NCBI RefSeq assembly: GCF_030272615.1 | Contig: NC_081410.1 | Coordinates: 570,295,152 to 570,359,151 of the forward strand | Direction: 5' to 3' | DNA from: Cryptomeria japonica | Lineage: Eukaryota; Streptophyta; Pinopsida; Cupressales; Cupressaceae | DNA: 64,000 nucleotides | In this document: positions 46,560-57,790 of the stretch, piece by piece | Layout of the letters: each line of letters begins with the position of its first letter | Position numbering within the stretch: position 1 is the stretch's first letter | Position numbers and translations under genes: made by a program | The notes under the pieces: generated by a model | Database searches by the model: none | Told to the model about the DNA's origin: nothing | The model's input: the letters and a program-made list of their open reading frames with translations, nothing else

Positions 46560-46629
46560 GGGTGCTAGCTCAAATGGAAGAGCACCTGCTTTACAAGCAG
46601 GAGGATTGTGGTTCAATTCCATTGTGCCC
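46560..46629 (+). tRNA. tRNA-Val(UAC)-like sequence, probable pseudogene or SINE head
   Basis: A 70-base cloverleaf: acceptor GGGTGC/GTGCCC (6 pairs, two G-T), perfect D stem GCTC/GAGC, perfect anticodon stem CCTGC/GCAGG around TTTACAA (anticodon TAC, valine), and T arm TGTGG-TTCAATT-CCATT with one mismatch and one wobble. A box TAGCTCAAATGG and B box GGTTCAATTCC fit RNA polymerase III promoters. The acceptor is one pair short, so a decayed tRNA or a tRNA-derived SINE is likelier than a working tRNA. It lies inside the CACTA element. Confidence 0.6.
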
Positions 46630-46724
46630 TAACATGAATTAATCAATGATATTGTATTTTATATTTAATAATATTGATTTATCTGAATAGTGAGCTATTT
46701 TTAAAATTTATTGTTTTATATAAT

Positions 46725-46990
46725 CTCTAAAGAGACAAAAGTGGTACTCTCTAATAAGAATATTTTAATCGTCTTAAGAAAGACAATAGGTGAGATTAAA
46801 GACAAAAATACAACTGTCTCTCAAGAGACAATAATACTGGTGTTTTTTATTGTCTTTATAAAGACAATTTTTTAAGACAATAATTTAAGACACTCGTTTA
46901 GAGACAATATTTAAGACGATACATAAGTTTTATTTTGTCTCTAGTTAAGACAATTCACTCAAAAATTATCTCAAATATTGTCTTAAAACC
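46725..46990. repeat. Right subterminal repeats of the CACTA element
   Basis: More than ten AAGACAA / TTGTCTT-type motifs in both orientations (for example around 46767, 46847, 46862, 46875, 46890, 46910, 46945, 46977). Denser than the left side. Confidence 0.85.
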
Positions 46991-47545
46991 CCTCTCTATG
47001 TAGTAGTGCGTGCAGAACACTGTCCGCCCGATATCCACGACCTTTCCCTTGTCCTCATAAAGTAGTCTAATTGTGTGAAATACCTCATCTCTTCTGAGGT
47101 GTTCCAGAGCTTCCATTCTTTTGGGGCTGAAAAGCTCAACGGTTGAAATGCGTCGGAGATTGCGCCAGTGAGGTCCGTATTCGCCCCAAATCAGGGAAGA
47201 CTTGTGATGTGAAAGAGATTTGGCGAATTCTAACAGCGTCCGCCTGGCTAAGATGTGGTCGTGCGTTTTGAGAACCTCGTTGGCCATGGCAGGAGTGGAG
47301 ACGACTACTGTTGTTTTCATGCCCAGGTGGAGAGTCATCAATGGGCCGTATTTGAGAGAGAGGGCATGGAGAGATTCGTGTGGCCTCTTTCCCAGCTGAA
47401 AGAGATTTCCCACAAGAGGCCAAGCAGGAGGTCCAGGAGGCAGAGGAATCCCTGTCCTCCTCTGTCTTCTCCATAGACAGAAGAAGAATAAAAGTGAAGC
47501 AGCGGTAAAGAGCACAGAATACCATGAAAGCGGTGGAGTATCCAT

Positions 47546-50500
47546 ACAAACTGCAGAACGTGAAAATCCAGATTTTGTTTGATTCCCACACTGAACCAAG
47601 GTCCGCCGGTGGCAGGTCCAGATACAAGTGCTGTGAGGGTACCCATTTATTAGGTTTCTTTAACTATGTTTAGTAATGTTTGAGGCGGCTGTGTGAAGGC
47701 ACTACTTTGAAAAAGTATAATTTTTTTTAATAATATTTTACTAGGGAAAGGTATTATTGATATTAGTTTTCAGATCTCATTCTGTAATAGGGTAGATTTG
47801 ATTTGATTTGATTTTTTTGTCGAAGGCGACTCTTTATCTGCAATGGACCGGCTGATTGTTTCGCATCTATGGTGCAGATTCTTCTGGACAGAGTGCAAGA
47901 TGATGTAAATAATCCGAAAGATTGAATTTTGACTGTTTTCATTTCCTAGCAGAATTTTGGTGACATCACTTTAGTCTAATCACGGACCCGAAATTTTTTG
48001 AATTGCAATACACAAATCATCACAGTAGAAATACATTTTTTCGATCAACAATGGAAATATGATTTGTGCACTGGATATTTTAGTGCGGTACTCCTATGAT
48101 GTTTTTCTGATTCCATTGTCCATTGTCCATTGTCCATTGACACCACTTTAAAAAACGCGTGAGAATACATGTTCACAATCTTTCCGCTATTGAAAACGGT
48201 GACCTTTCAATGTTTATCCATTACACACCCTCGCGAAAATAAAAAGTATAATCTACCTATGTAGAGGAAAATGAAGCACGTTTGGGTTTTGATCACAACT
48301 GTATGTAGGTTTTTTATCTTATAAACATTTTGAAAAATGGATTATGTAAGAGAATTTAATACTTTAAAAAAAATACTATAGAAAGGTAAGATAAATATGA
48401 AAAAAGCATACATTAAAAAGGAAGAAATTAGTGATTCATATATCATGTATGTATTAATAATTAAAATTACTAATAAAAATATTATTATTTAAATTTTATT
48501 TTATATTATTTGATAATTTATTAAATTATTAATTTAATAATTGTGAAAATAATATTTATTATATATTTAGATTATTAATTGAGAAATAAATATTATATAA
48601 ATTTTATTAAATATTTTATAATAATTTTTACATTAAATAAGTATTAGTTATTATATAATTATGTTATAGTTAAATTATTAATCAATAATAAATATTATTT
48701 AAATTCTATTTAATATTACATAATAACGTGGATATTAATTTAATATTATTTTGTAATTATAGAATAAAAATCAGTTAGAAATAAAATTTGTAAATAATAT
48801 AAACATATAATAGAATAAATTAGATCAAATTCAATTTAACATTGTCCTTGGATAGAAAATTAAATACAATGTTAATTCATTTTAGAATTTGATTATCAAC
48901 AGACACAATTTATTACAAGGGTGTGAGGTTCTATGGAACTTAGGAGGACTTAACCTCAAAATGCATCAACATTCAAGAACATATAGTTGAAATAGTATCC
49001 ACATAGTCATAAGGTTGTATGTCAAACTAGAGCAAAGCATGTATGGGTATAAGGAAAATAATGGCATAATATAATTCAAGACTCCAAAATATGAGAAAAA
49101 AAGTGTAAACTAGAGAATCGAGAAAGGAGATATAATGGGTCAATCACAAGAGAGTCAAACCAACAAACATTTTATAACTTAGTACATAATTAATGAAAAG
49201 TGTCATGTCCTATGCAATTTTCAAGTGGCTTCCTCCCTTGGCTCTCTCTCCTATAGAAATTTCAACTCAACAATTAGTGTCTATGTCTTTATCTCCCTCT
49301 TCCTTCTTTGTATATCCATGTCTTTCTCCTCTCTCGTTGTTCTTTATGTCTCACTCTATTTTTTTGGTTGGCGTGTGTGTGTCTATATACACACATCTCA
49401 AGTTTGGTTTTTTAGCACAACATGGTTGACAAAAGCTAGTTTCTCTTTACATTCTCTCTTTCCCTTAATATATCTTATCTCTACCTACTACTCTATCTTT
49501 ATTTTTGTATTCATCTCTATCAATCTTTCCCTTCTCTCCCTCTTGATCTCACTAACACTCTTTATATGTCATTGCCTCTTTCTTCATCTCTCCATTTCTT
49601 TCTATGTTTTTCTTTGTGTCGATTAAGGAAGTCTTAAATTTGAATCATTGGGCCTTAACCAAATAACTTATTTCTCTAAGCATAGCTCCCTATGGACACA
49701 TGCAATCGTTCGATTGTTCCTCCTCCTCTCCCCCCCCCCCCTCTCTCTACCTCCCCGCTATATCCATTATTTATGTTGTTCTCTCTTGTATCTCTCACTA
49801 TTCAAGTCTATAAAAATTGACCCCCCTTTCTAACTTAATCCTACCATCGAGAAAAACTGATATTATTGGAGAACAATGCAATTCTAAATCCCATCTTTCC
49901 AAGTGGTTATGAAAACTTTTCTTTGATAAATGTAAAAGTGTAGCTCCACATTATTACCTTTATGTTTTTTATTTTGAACCCTCACATCTCTTCTATCTTC
50001 AGAAGGATAAAGGGATAAAGCAATGAAAGGATGGTGTATAGATGACTAAGAAATCAATATGGGGACATACATGTTGATTACAAATAATTTAATATTTCAT
50101 TAAAATTATTGTACCATTGGTCCAAGATTTATCAAAGATGTAGCCATCCTACTAGGTGTAAACCTATGTCAACATCCTTCTCACTATATTGGATACTAAT
50201 TGGTCCACAAATCTGCAATCAAATATACTTTTATGCTTGCAAGCTATGAATTTCACACTAAGGATTTTTCTTGTTAGTTTTTAGCTAAGAAGGCATGAAG
50301 TGGTGAAGCATGCACTACTGAAAGTACAATTAAATGGTCTATACATTATGGTTGTGCATCTAATTGGTGGAGCTTGGCACATAAATTCAATAGAGAAGAG
50401 AGAGAATTATAGAAAGATGAAGAGAGTGAGAGAGGTAGAGAGAAAGAGACAAAAAGAGATAGGTACTAAGGGATATCACTATCACTATCTCTATCTCTCT

Positions 50501-53260
50501 CCCTCTATTACTTGTCTCTATCACCTCCTTTACCTCCCACTCTTTCCCCCTCTATATCTATCTATATCTTCCCATCTCTCTCGCTCTCTCTCTCTCTCTC
50601 TCTCCACATTTCTCTCTCACTCCATCCTTATCCCCTCTATCTATCTTCCTAATGCATAGTTGATTTGTATCTCTCTTTCTTTCTCTTATTTCTCTTCCTT
50701 GTCAATCCCCCCTCTTTCTATCTCTTATGCTTCTCGTCTCATCATCTCTCCCTATTGCAAACATCACATGATCCTATGGTTATGAAACTCAACTATCTTC
50801 ATGAACTAGAGGCTATATTTTATTTGTGTTTAAATCCCTCTAAGTGGATGCATAGTTTATTTGAATCCATCACTTCTCCATCAAGACATTTGTTGCACAA
50901 ACAACATAATTTGATAAATGTCCTTCCAATTGACTTCATATGCTACATAATTGTATACAAAAAATTAACCAAAAAATTGCCCGATTGACCTTCCACACCT
51001 CTTCTGCGTACCCATTGCACACTAAGGTCCGATTGCTAGTTTATTTGTATTCATATGGGAGAGATGATTTTAGATTGATGAAATTTGTATTCTAGTTAAT
51101 TTTTTCTTTATTTTAGAGAGAATCTTTATTTATTTTTTATAATGGAAAAGATTTAAATTCAATATTATGATGTTTACAATATAGACTTTATCATTTAGTC
51201 AAGTGTCCTTAATATATTTATATATTAATAAATGATATAATTTTATATCAAATCATATTTTATTTTTGTTTTTCTATATATCTATTTACACACATTTTTA
51301 TTGATCTATCGTCCATCTTATTTATTCACACATATATTTTGATATTTATTTTTTTATTTTACACACACATTCCAATATTTTTTTAATTATATCATTTCCA
51401 TGTGTTGGAGCATTACTATGTGTGAGGTAATTATGATTAACTCCTATGCGTGTTTTTCCCACAAAGGACCAACTAAACACAAGCTTCCATAATTGAATAG
51501 ATGTTGTTGTATTTAAAGGCATTATGTTGTGTCTATTTCTTATATCCTCAACTTTCAACCTTTATTCACATATCATTCACACTTAAGGAGATTAATGGTT
51601 CAATTTAGTGCTCTAAAATAAATGTAGATTTACCCATTCATCTAAGAAAATTTGCACAACTGAGACTTAATCTCTCTAATCTATTATTCTAGGTGAAAAT
51701 ATTTGTTTGTAATATAATGACAATCCTTCAAAGATGTTTTTAAATTTCACTAGTCCTAAATATTAGGAAAATGCAAAAAAAACATAAGAAAATCAGTTAA
51801 TTGTTGAATTATAGCTATAAAAAATTATTGATAGATATGAAAACTAATTTTAGTCTAGATTTGATTTTGAACCTTGGTCTTTGTTTCTTGCCAAAGTTGG
51901 ATTAAAATTTCTTTTACTTTATCATTTAGATTATGTTCGCAAGTGCAATTCTATATATTTCTATGTTATAATCTTTGAAAAAACCTTGGAATTCTCTCAT
52001 ATTCTTTTGTATGCCCTACTTACATGCTTTTCACTTCATGTCTATTTTATCAATGAGTTGTAATAGCAAATATATAGTATGACTTAACTCGCATGCTTGT
52101 GTATTTCCTTTTTTCTCTAATATCTTGGACCATGCTACTTATCCCAATTGTTGTTATCACTTCCTGCTAGGAAACTTCCTAATGTTGAGTATATTAAGAA
52201 TGCAAATTTTAGACTATGAAACACAAAAATTCAATTTCTAGCCTACAAACTTTGTTCTTGGGAAAATTAATTTTTTTAGATTATTTGGCATAACTTCCAA
52301 GGATTCATGCTACATAGATATTTTCAATTTCTACAATTTTAAAAAAGTTCCCAAATGGCCTCCTAGATAAAAGATGATGAGATCTAGAAGTTTTGTGTAC
52401 TACAATAAAAATTTAAAAATGTATACGCATGAAAATATGTTGTAAGAGGGAGTTACACTTGCTGACCAATTTATAGTGCATGTTATGACATATTATAATG
52501 CATATTTGAATGGAGATAATGAAGCCAAAATAAAGCACTCGTCTTAGTGAATGGTTTATGATGCACTTATGATAAATTGAAGGAGCATACTATTTTTAGC
52601 ATATGGGTGTTGTTCTTCTAAGTAGGCATATGGGTGCCACTTTTTTGGATTATTTTAGATCATGGTTTTTTAATTTTTAATTCATGGTTTCCTATACTAC
52701 TTATATTTATAGCATGCTTGAAATGGAGGTTTTCATAGTTATTTTTTAGCTACTATTATGTTGTTAAAATTACTCCAAATATTTAGTTTGTGATACTCAT
52801 GCAACTTCTTTCTCTACGAGTGTTATAATCATGTCTAGCATACCATATAATACATTGGGTTGCTTTGGAGTGTGGGAATTTTCATGCAAAAAGGTTTTCC
52901 TCACATGCACTTGTGTTGCAGTATTATTTTTTTAATTTTTTATTTGTATTTCTCTTTTTTCCTTTTACTTCTGTAAGCCTTGTCCATAATATGACATGCC
53001 ACAACTTTTCATAAGTTAGTAGATAAAATTTCCCAAGTGAATAATTATTTTTGTGTCGATAATATGATCTTGGACTTAATCAATGCTATTAATTTATCCT
53101 CCTAGATGTTAAATTATTTATATAGTAAGAATTTATAAATTACCAATTCTTCATTGGTCAGAGTTCTTTTGAGTTCTTGTCCCATTATCTTTAGTTTAAC
53201 ATACATAAAAATTTGTGTGTCGGTTACTTATTGGCTAGTTGTTAAAATGGTCTCTATTAG
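47546..53260. other. Intergenic AT-rich DNA, no gene seen
   Basis: Upstream region of the P450 remnant followed by AT-rich sequence. Small landmarks: a (GATTT)n run near 47798; a heptamer repeat TGTCCAT around 48114-48140; very AT-rich 48410-48900; pyrimidine-rich 49230-49830; a GA-rich stretch 50390-50466 followed by CT-rich 50480-50770 that could fold back. Short ORFs here reflect composition. Confidence 0.6.
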
Positions 53261-53265
53261 GTAAT

Positions 53266-53688
53266 TGTTGGTGTAAATAATTATTCGTCTTGGATATTAT
53301 TACACTTACTTAAGTTTACTTAGGAAATGCATTTCATAGTAGTTTGGGTATGAGACACTTGGGTGTTTGTGCCACATTGGGATAGTGTGTGTAGGAGAAA
53401 TTCCACATTCCACATTCAGTGGGTGATCCACCTCATGTGGACTATTATATTATTTCTCCTACCTACCCACACCTATTTCCTACCTACCCTTGTTTCTTAT
53501 TGAGCCACATGTCATGTTTGTGTGCTCACATATCCCTAGCCTTGCCTATATAAGCAAGCTCATCTACATTGTATGTAATTGATATTATTGATCATTTTCT
53601 ATTGATGAGAATATAGTTTATTCTTGTCCTATATTGTGTCTCTATTTTGTACATTTCATTAATCTCTTGATCTTGGCAAAATCTCACA
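53266..53688 (+). repeat. 5' LTR of E4
   Basis: 423 bp, TGTTGGTGTAAATAATT...ATCTCACA. Closely matches 57791-58240, but lacks about 27 bases near 53410 that the 3' LTR has (CTTTTATGGTGTTGATC and onward). TATATAAG at 53547-53554. Confidence 0.95.
53547..53554 (+). promoter_or_regulatory. TATA box in E4 5' LTR
   Basis: TATATAAG, repeated in the 3' LTR at 58099-58106, with about 130 bases from it to the LTR end; a likely core promoter. Confidence 0.6.
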
Positions 53689-53706
53689 TGGTATCAGAGT
53701 CATTGG
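53689..53706 (+). other. Primer binding site of E4
   Basis: TGGTATCAGAGTCATTGG directly follows the 5' LTR; the first eleven bases match the initiator Met-tRNA 3' end complement. Confidence 0.92.
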
Positions 53707-55291
53707 GGCTTCATTGATTTGTCTTGAAGAGGCATTATTGCGACGTCAAGAGACAGATCTAATGAGCAGAATCTTTTGGAGGTGTCCTAGACCAGATCTG
53801 ACCCCGCCATTGCGTTCAGAAGGCCGTTTCCATGAATTTTGGTTATAAAGTCGGCCTATTTTGGTGAGAAACATTTTTTCGCCAATTTTGCTAGTATTGT
53901 ATGGATTTCGAAATTTTTTTGTTATATTTTTCGCAAAAAAAAAAAAAAAATTATTTTCTGAAAATTTTTTCAAAAAAATCAAAAATAAAAAAAAATTGAA
54001 ATTTTTTTTCGGAAAAATTGAAAAATCAAAAAAAAAAAAAAAAAAATTGCTTTTTTGGGGGCTCCGCAGACCCCCCCTGACCTGTCGTACCCTGCAGGTC
54101 TGCAGCTCTGTTCCCACTCCGAACGATGCGCCTGTACCCATCGCTGAACTCCCGCAGGTCCCCGTCGATCTCCCCGACGTCACTCGTACCTGTTGATCTC
54201 CCCGCTGCCATCCGTGCCGTGCACCCGTAGGTCCCCGTCGGCCGCTCTGCATCTCCCGCCGGCAGCTCTGTCTGCCGCCGGCCCCCTTGGCACCCGGCCG
54301 CCGGTCTTCTCCTCTCCGGCGATCGTCCTATCCACGCCGCCGGTTACACCATCCTTCGCCGACGACCACCCAGACAGGCGAACCCGCGTCTGCCACGTGG
54401 CAGGCGGCCACTGGCCCGCGGGTACAACTTGTACACATCAGCTCCGTATGGTAGTTGAGTCATCTGCCACGTCATCTGCCACGCAGAGCTGCCCAGTCAG
54501 CAAATCCGTACGGTATGGCCTGCACAGTCACCTGCACAGTCAGTAGTTCGTACAGTACTGACGCCCAGTCAGCAGAGAGGCGAAGTTTTTGCAACGGTCA
54601 TACGACCATCAAATTTAACATAGTGGCTTGCTGGCGTCAGCGCCACATCAGCATTTTTCAAAAATTTTGCAGGCCCCTCTCATTGAGCTTTTCAATTTTG
54701 CAGTTCAACTTCAAATGGCCATATCTTGCTCATTTTTGCTCCTTTTTTCAAGCAATATTTTTTGAAATGGGCTAGAATTTCGTGCTCTCCGTAGTGGTGA
54801 AGAAATTTTTTGATTTTGATGTACTAATTTTTTAGAAAATGCAGTTTTTGGTGACTGTACCTGAGTAATCCCAGTTTTTGCAACTTTAGAGGCTTCGTTT
54901 AGGGTCATACGACCTCCTTTTCATGTGCCGTTTTTTTTGAAAGTGCGTATTTTTTTGTCTAATTTCACATGATTTTATCAGATTGATGCCATTGTAAGTA
55001 GAAATTATACTTTCAGATTTTGGCCATTTTTGGCTCTCTTGGTACTTGTATATTTGCTTGAATCTCAATTAGATTCATTGCACTATTGATTGAAGTCTCT
55101 TGTATCTCATTTGAGAAGTTGTAAAATTTGCATCATAAGTCCATTTTGCCTTGTTTTGGAAGTGGCTCATTGTAATCGCACTAAGTATAAAGTGCCAAAA
55201 TCATCACTTTGGGGGGGGCACTTTGATTGAGTGAATTTGGGGGGGTGTCTCTTGTGTTTTTGTGCTCTTGTGTTCCTTCCTTTTTGCTGCT
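53707..55291 (+). other. Long untranslated leader of E4 with GC-rich island
   Basis: About 1.6 kb between PBS and gag. A/T homopolymers (53930-54045) are followed by a strikingly GC-rich block (about 54055-54560, many CCGTCGG, CTCCCCG and GCCGCCGG) in otherwise AT-rich DNA. It could hold packaging or translation signals or be captured host DNA. ORFs here (54193-54546) have no recognisable product. Confidence 0.6.
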
Positions 55292-56752
55292 ATGGGTTCT
55301 TCTAAGTTTCCTCTCTTAACTCCTCATAATTATGCTACTTGGAAAATTGATGCATGGAGTAAACTTATGGAAAAAGGACTCACTCATTACATTGATGGAA
55401 CTATTGTTGCTCCCGCTGATCCTAAGGTTGATCCAGTTGGTCACTCGGATTGGCTCACTAACAATATCATGGCAATTGGTACCTTAAGAAAGTATGTATC
55501 AAAGGATCTCATTTTTCATATTGAGAAATGTACTCTAATCAAGGATGCTTGGCAAAAGTTTCAAGACTTGTATGGTCAAGTTGATGAGATTAGGGGATAT
55601 CAAATTGATAGTGATCTCACCATGTTAGATCCCAAGAACTTTGATACTATACAAGATTATGTCACTAAGGCAAATGAGTTGAGGGTACAACTCAAAGATT
55701 GTGGCATTGATAAGAAGGATACTCAAATGATATTCAACTTGATAGGCAAGCTTCCACAAGAATATGCAACATTTGTTTCTAGTTTCCAAACCCATAGGAT
55801 GACAATGGGTTCAAGCTACAAAATGTCTACATTTGATGCTTTCAATGAAATGTTGATGATGGAACAAACTAAGTTGATAAGCATGGGCATTCTTAAGGCT
55901 TCTAAGTATCAAGCATTAGTGACAAATCAAGGGAACAAAGGAAATCAAGGAAAGGACAACTCAAACAAGAAGAAATGGCAATCAAAGCCTAAAGAAAAAG
56001 CACCATCTTCTCCACAACAAGGAGATTCATCCTCTTCCAAGAGAGATAATTCACCAAAGAGGGAGAGACCTACTTGTGCTTATTGTAAAAAGATTGGTCA
56101 TGAGGAGCATCGTTGCCATTCTAAGAAGATTGATGAGCTCACACACATCATCAAAAAGCATAACATTGGTTTGCCTAAAGTCTACAAGAAGGATGATTCA
56201 TCAACTTCCACTTCCTCACATTCAAAAGGAAAAGGGCAAACATTCATGGCTTCTACAAGTGGAAAGACTCACTCTTTTGGAACAAGAAAAGGAAAAGCTC
56301 TATGTGCTACTATCAGTCATGATTCAGAGAGATGGCTTCTAGATTCAGGGGCTTCTCATCATATGGCATCTTCACAGTCTATGTTCTCTACATTTGAGCC
56401 TTGCACCATGCCACAGATTTTGATGGGCAATCATACATACATGGATGTGATTGGGAAAGGATCTATTGACATTGGGGATAACTCCTTCAATGATGTGTTG
56501 TGTGTACCCCACTTGACAAACAATCTCCTTTCTATCTATCAAATCACACATGGCGCAACTAAGAGAGTTGTGGAGTTTACACCTGACTCAGTTTTCATTA
56601 GAGACTTGGAGACTAGAGCTATCATTGCAACTGGGGTGGTTGATCATGCATCTCGGTTATACTACTTTTCAGATTTTGTTGATGATGATGATTTCACATT
56701 TGATGATTCTACATATGATGATCACACTTATTGTGATGGTTCAGTTTTTTAG
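55292..56752 (+). CDS. E4 Gag-protease polyprotein
   Basis: An open frame of about 486 codons from ATG 55292 (MGSSKFPLLTPHNYATWKI); an upstream ATG at 55262 is in frame but less likely. The N-terminal half is a UBN2-type Gag capsid (residues ~1-215), followed by a Lys/Ser-rich linker, a CCHC knuckle CAYCKKIGHEEHRC (~262-275), and the aspartic protease with WLLDSGASHHM (Asp ~351) and VPHLTNNLLS. The C-terminus is Asp-rich (DDDDFTFDDS). TAG at 56750 ends it, but the same frame continues. This is the only uninterrupted TE protein here that retains recognised domains; it could in principle form particles and mature them, while depending on another element for RT and integrase. Confidence 0.9.
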   Translation: MGSSKFPLLTPHNYATWKIDAWSKLMEKGLTHYIDGTIVAPADPKVDPVGHSDWLTNNIMAIGTLRKYVSKDLIFHIEKCTLIKDAWQKFQDLYGQVDEIRGYQIDSDLTMLDPKNFDTIQDYVTKANELRVQLKDCGIDKKDTQMIFNLIGKLPQEYATFVSSFQTHRMTMGSSYKMSTFDAFNEMLMMEQTKLISMGILKASKYQALVTNQGNKGNQGKDNSNKKKWQSKPKEKAPSSPQQGDSSSSKRDNSPKRERPTCAYCKKIGHEEHRCHSKKIDELTHIIKKHNIGLPKVYKKDDSSTSTSSHSKGKGQTFMASTSGKTHSFGTRKGKALCATISHDSERWLLDSGASHHMASSQSMFSTFEPCTMPQILMGNHTYMDVIGKGSIDIGDNSFNDVLCVPHLTNNLLSIYQITHGATKRVVEFTPDSVFIRDLETRAIIATGVVDHASRLYYFSDFVDDDDFTFDDSTYDDHTYCDGSVF

Positions 56753-57568
56753 GAGAACTTTGGACACTTGAACATGGGGATTCTCACATGTGACCCCATT
56801 CTTGAGTCTTGTATTTCATCTCCTCATATTCATATCACATTACCTATTGCACCTGATGATGCGGATAGTGTGACAGTTTTGCATTCATGTGATTCAGTGC
56901 AGCAGGATATTCATTGTCTTCCAGCTTCAGATTCATGGGATGATTACTTAACAGATATTGCAGGTTTATTTGTGGAATCCTACATTGCAGATTTGGGAGA
57001 CATCATTGATGACATTCATCTTCTCTTTGATGAAGGTGATCCTTCTTCGATTGTTGCGAGGGCACACTCTAACCCTCTTGTTCATTCTCTACATGATCAT
57101 TCTTTCGAGGTTGACATGATTGTGGATACTTATGTCCAGTAGTTGGAGGAGGTCTCTTCATTTTTTGAGGAGACATGTGAGTCTTTGGGACATGTTCTAC
57201 ATCCATCTCCACTAGATCTTGGAGTGCCTTTTTCAGTAGTGTGGCACAGTTTACCACCTTTGGAGGGGGTATCTTTCAGCATCGACATGGGGACACTTGA
57301 GCAGTTTTCAGAGATTCCTTTCATCATGAGTTTTCTTCATACATCTTCCCTTCATGATTGGGGAGACTTCATGGATACACCTTTGGTTTTGTTTCTTCCT
57401 AAGGGGAGGAATGTTGTTCGACGTTCGTGGAGCAGTTTTTTCATACATCGAGCTTCTATCATTGGTGCAGATTCCACATTGAGGGGGGGCTTCCTAGCTT
57501 CTCTTCTTCTCTCATATGGAGGGGACTTTTTCCTCACATGGGGTTTTGTCCTTCACATTCTTTTATGA
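56753..57568 (+). pseudogene. In-frame tail of E4 polyprotein, unknown
   Basis: Continues the gag-pro frame past TAG 56750-56752 and TAG 57140-57142 to a stop at 57566. It begins FGHLNMGIL, which looks like the GAG-pre-integrase motif of Copia Pol, then changes to acidic and hydrophobic sequence (PDDADSVTVLHSCDS; DIAGLFVESYIADLGD) with no integrase or RT feature. Probably what remains after deletion of pol, or unrelated sequence brought into frame. 57569-57780 is non-coding. Confidence 0.6.
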
Positions 57569-57780
57569 GAGTTCTCTTGTATGTTTTTCATCTCTCTTTT
57601 GGGGGAGGGTTTTTTCCCATTGGGTTTTTCTCTCTTTCCCCACTTTGTGAGAGATTTCATTGCATTGGTTTGCATGCATTTGCATTTGTACATGGGTACC
57701 TAACATGGCCTAGTAGCTGGGACCCATCTTGCATTGCTTACTTGCATTGTAGACTTAAGTGCATTCCCCTAAGTTGCACT

Positions 57781-57790
57781 TAAGGGGGGG
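57781..57790 (+). promoter_or_regulatory. Polypurine tract of E4
   Basis: TAAGGGGGGG immediately before the 3' LTR. Confidence 0.85.

Larger units (their letters stand above)
38938..47008. mobile_element. CACTA (CMC/EnSpm) DNA transposon, 8071 bp, non-autonomous
   Basis: Both ends begin CACTACTACA and pair as 29-bp inverted repeats (38938-38966, 46980-47008) with several mismatches. A 3-bp TSD CGT (38935-38937, 47009-47011) is diagnostic. TAAGACAA-type repeats crowd both ends. No transposase ORF is evident. The interior carries a captured Maf-like exon, a duplicated tRNA-like sequence, tandem repeats of 376, 114 and 116 bp, and a less AT-rich block (39088-40340) without a recognisable product. 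It sits in exon 1 of the P450 gene. Confidence 0.95.
37869..47545 (-). pseudogene. Cytochrome P450 (A-type, CYP76-like) pseudogene split by a CACTA element
   Basis: Without the insertion it codes for about 506 aa in two exons: exon 1 is 47545-47009 joined to 38934-38584; an 82-bp intron 38583-38502 (GTAAGT...CAG) follows; exon 2 is 38501-37869. ATG 47545 starts MDTPPLSWYS, an ER membrane anchor, then LPPGPPAWPLVGN. Other marks: WRNLRR, I-helix AGTETT (about 301-306), KEIFR for ExxR (about 358-361), PERF and PFGS/RRICPG with haem Cys at about 443. Removal of the insert and one TSD gives an unbroken frame. Two further lesions: TAA at 38620-38622 (codon 284) and TGA at 38073-38075 replacing the Gly of the haem loop. 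The CYP76-like placement is from general resemblance; the substrate is unknown. Confidence 0.93.

Noticed and set aside
37869-47545. Two separate P450 genes
   Set aside because: The two parts are one exon divided by a CACTA element with matching TSD, and the frame is continuous without it.
49193-50988. Ser/Leu/Phe-rich ORFs
   Set aside because: Pyrimidine-rich low-complexity DNA; no domain or consistent coding signal.
53861-54252. ORFs rich in Phe/Lys
   Set aside because: Created by A/T homopolymers in the E4 leader.
57069-57537. Minus-strand ORFs in E4 tail
   Set aside because: Shadows of the plus-strand frame; no homology seen.
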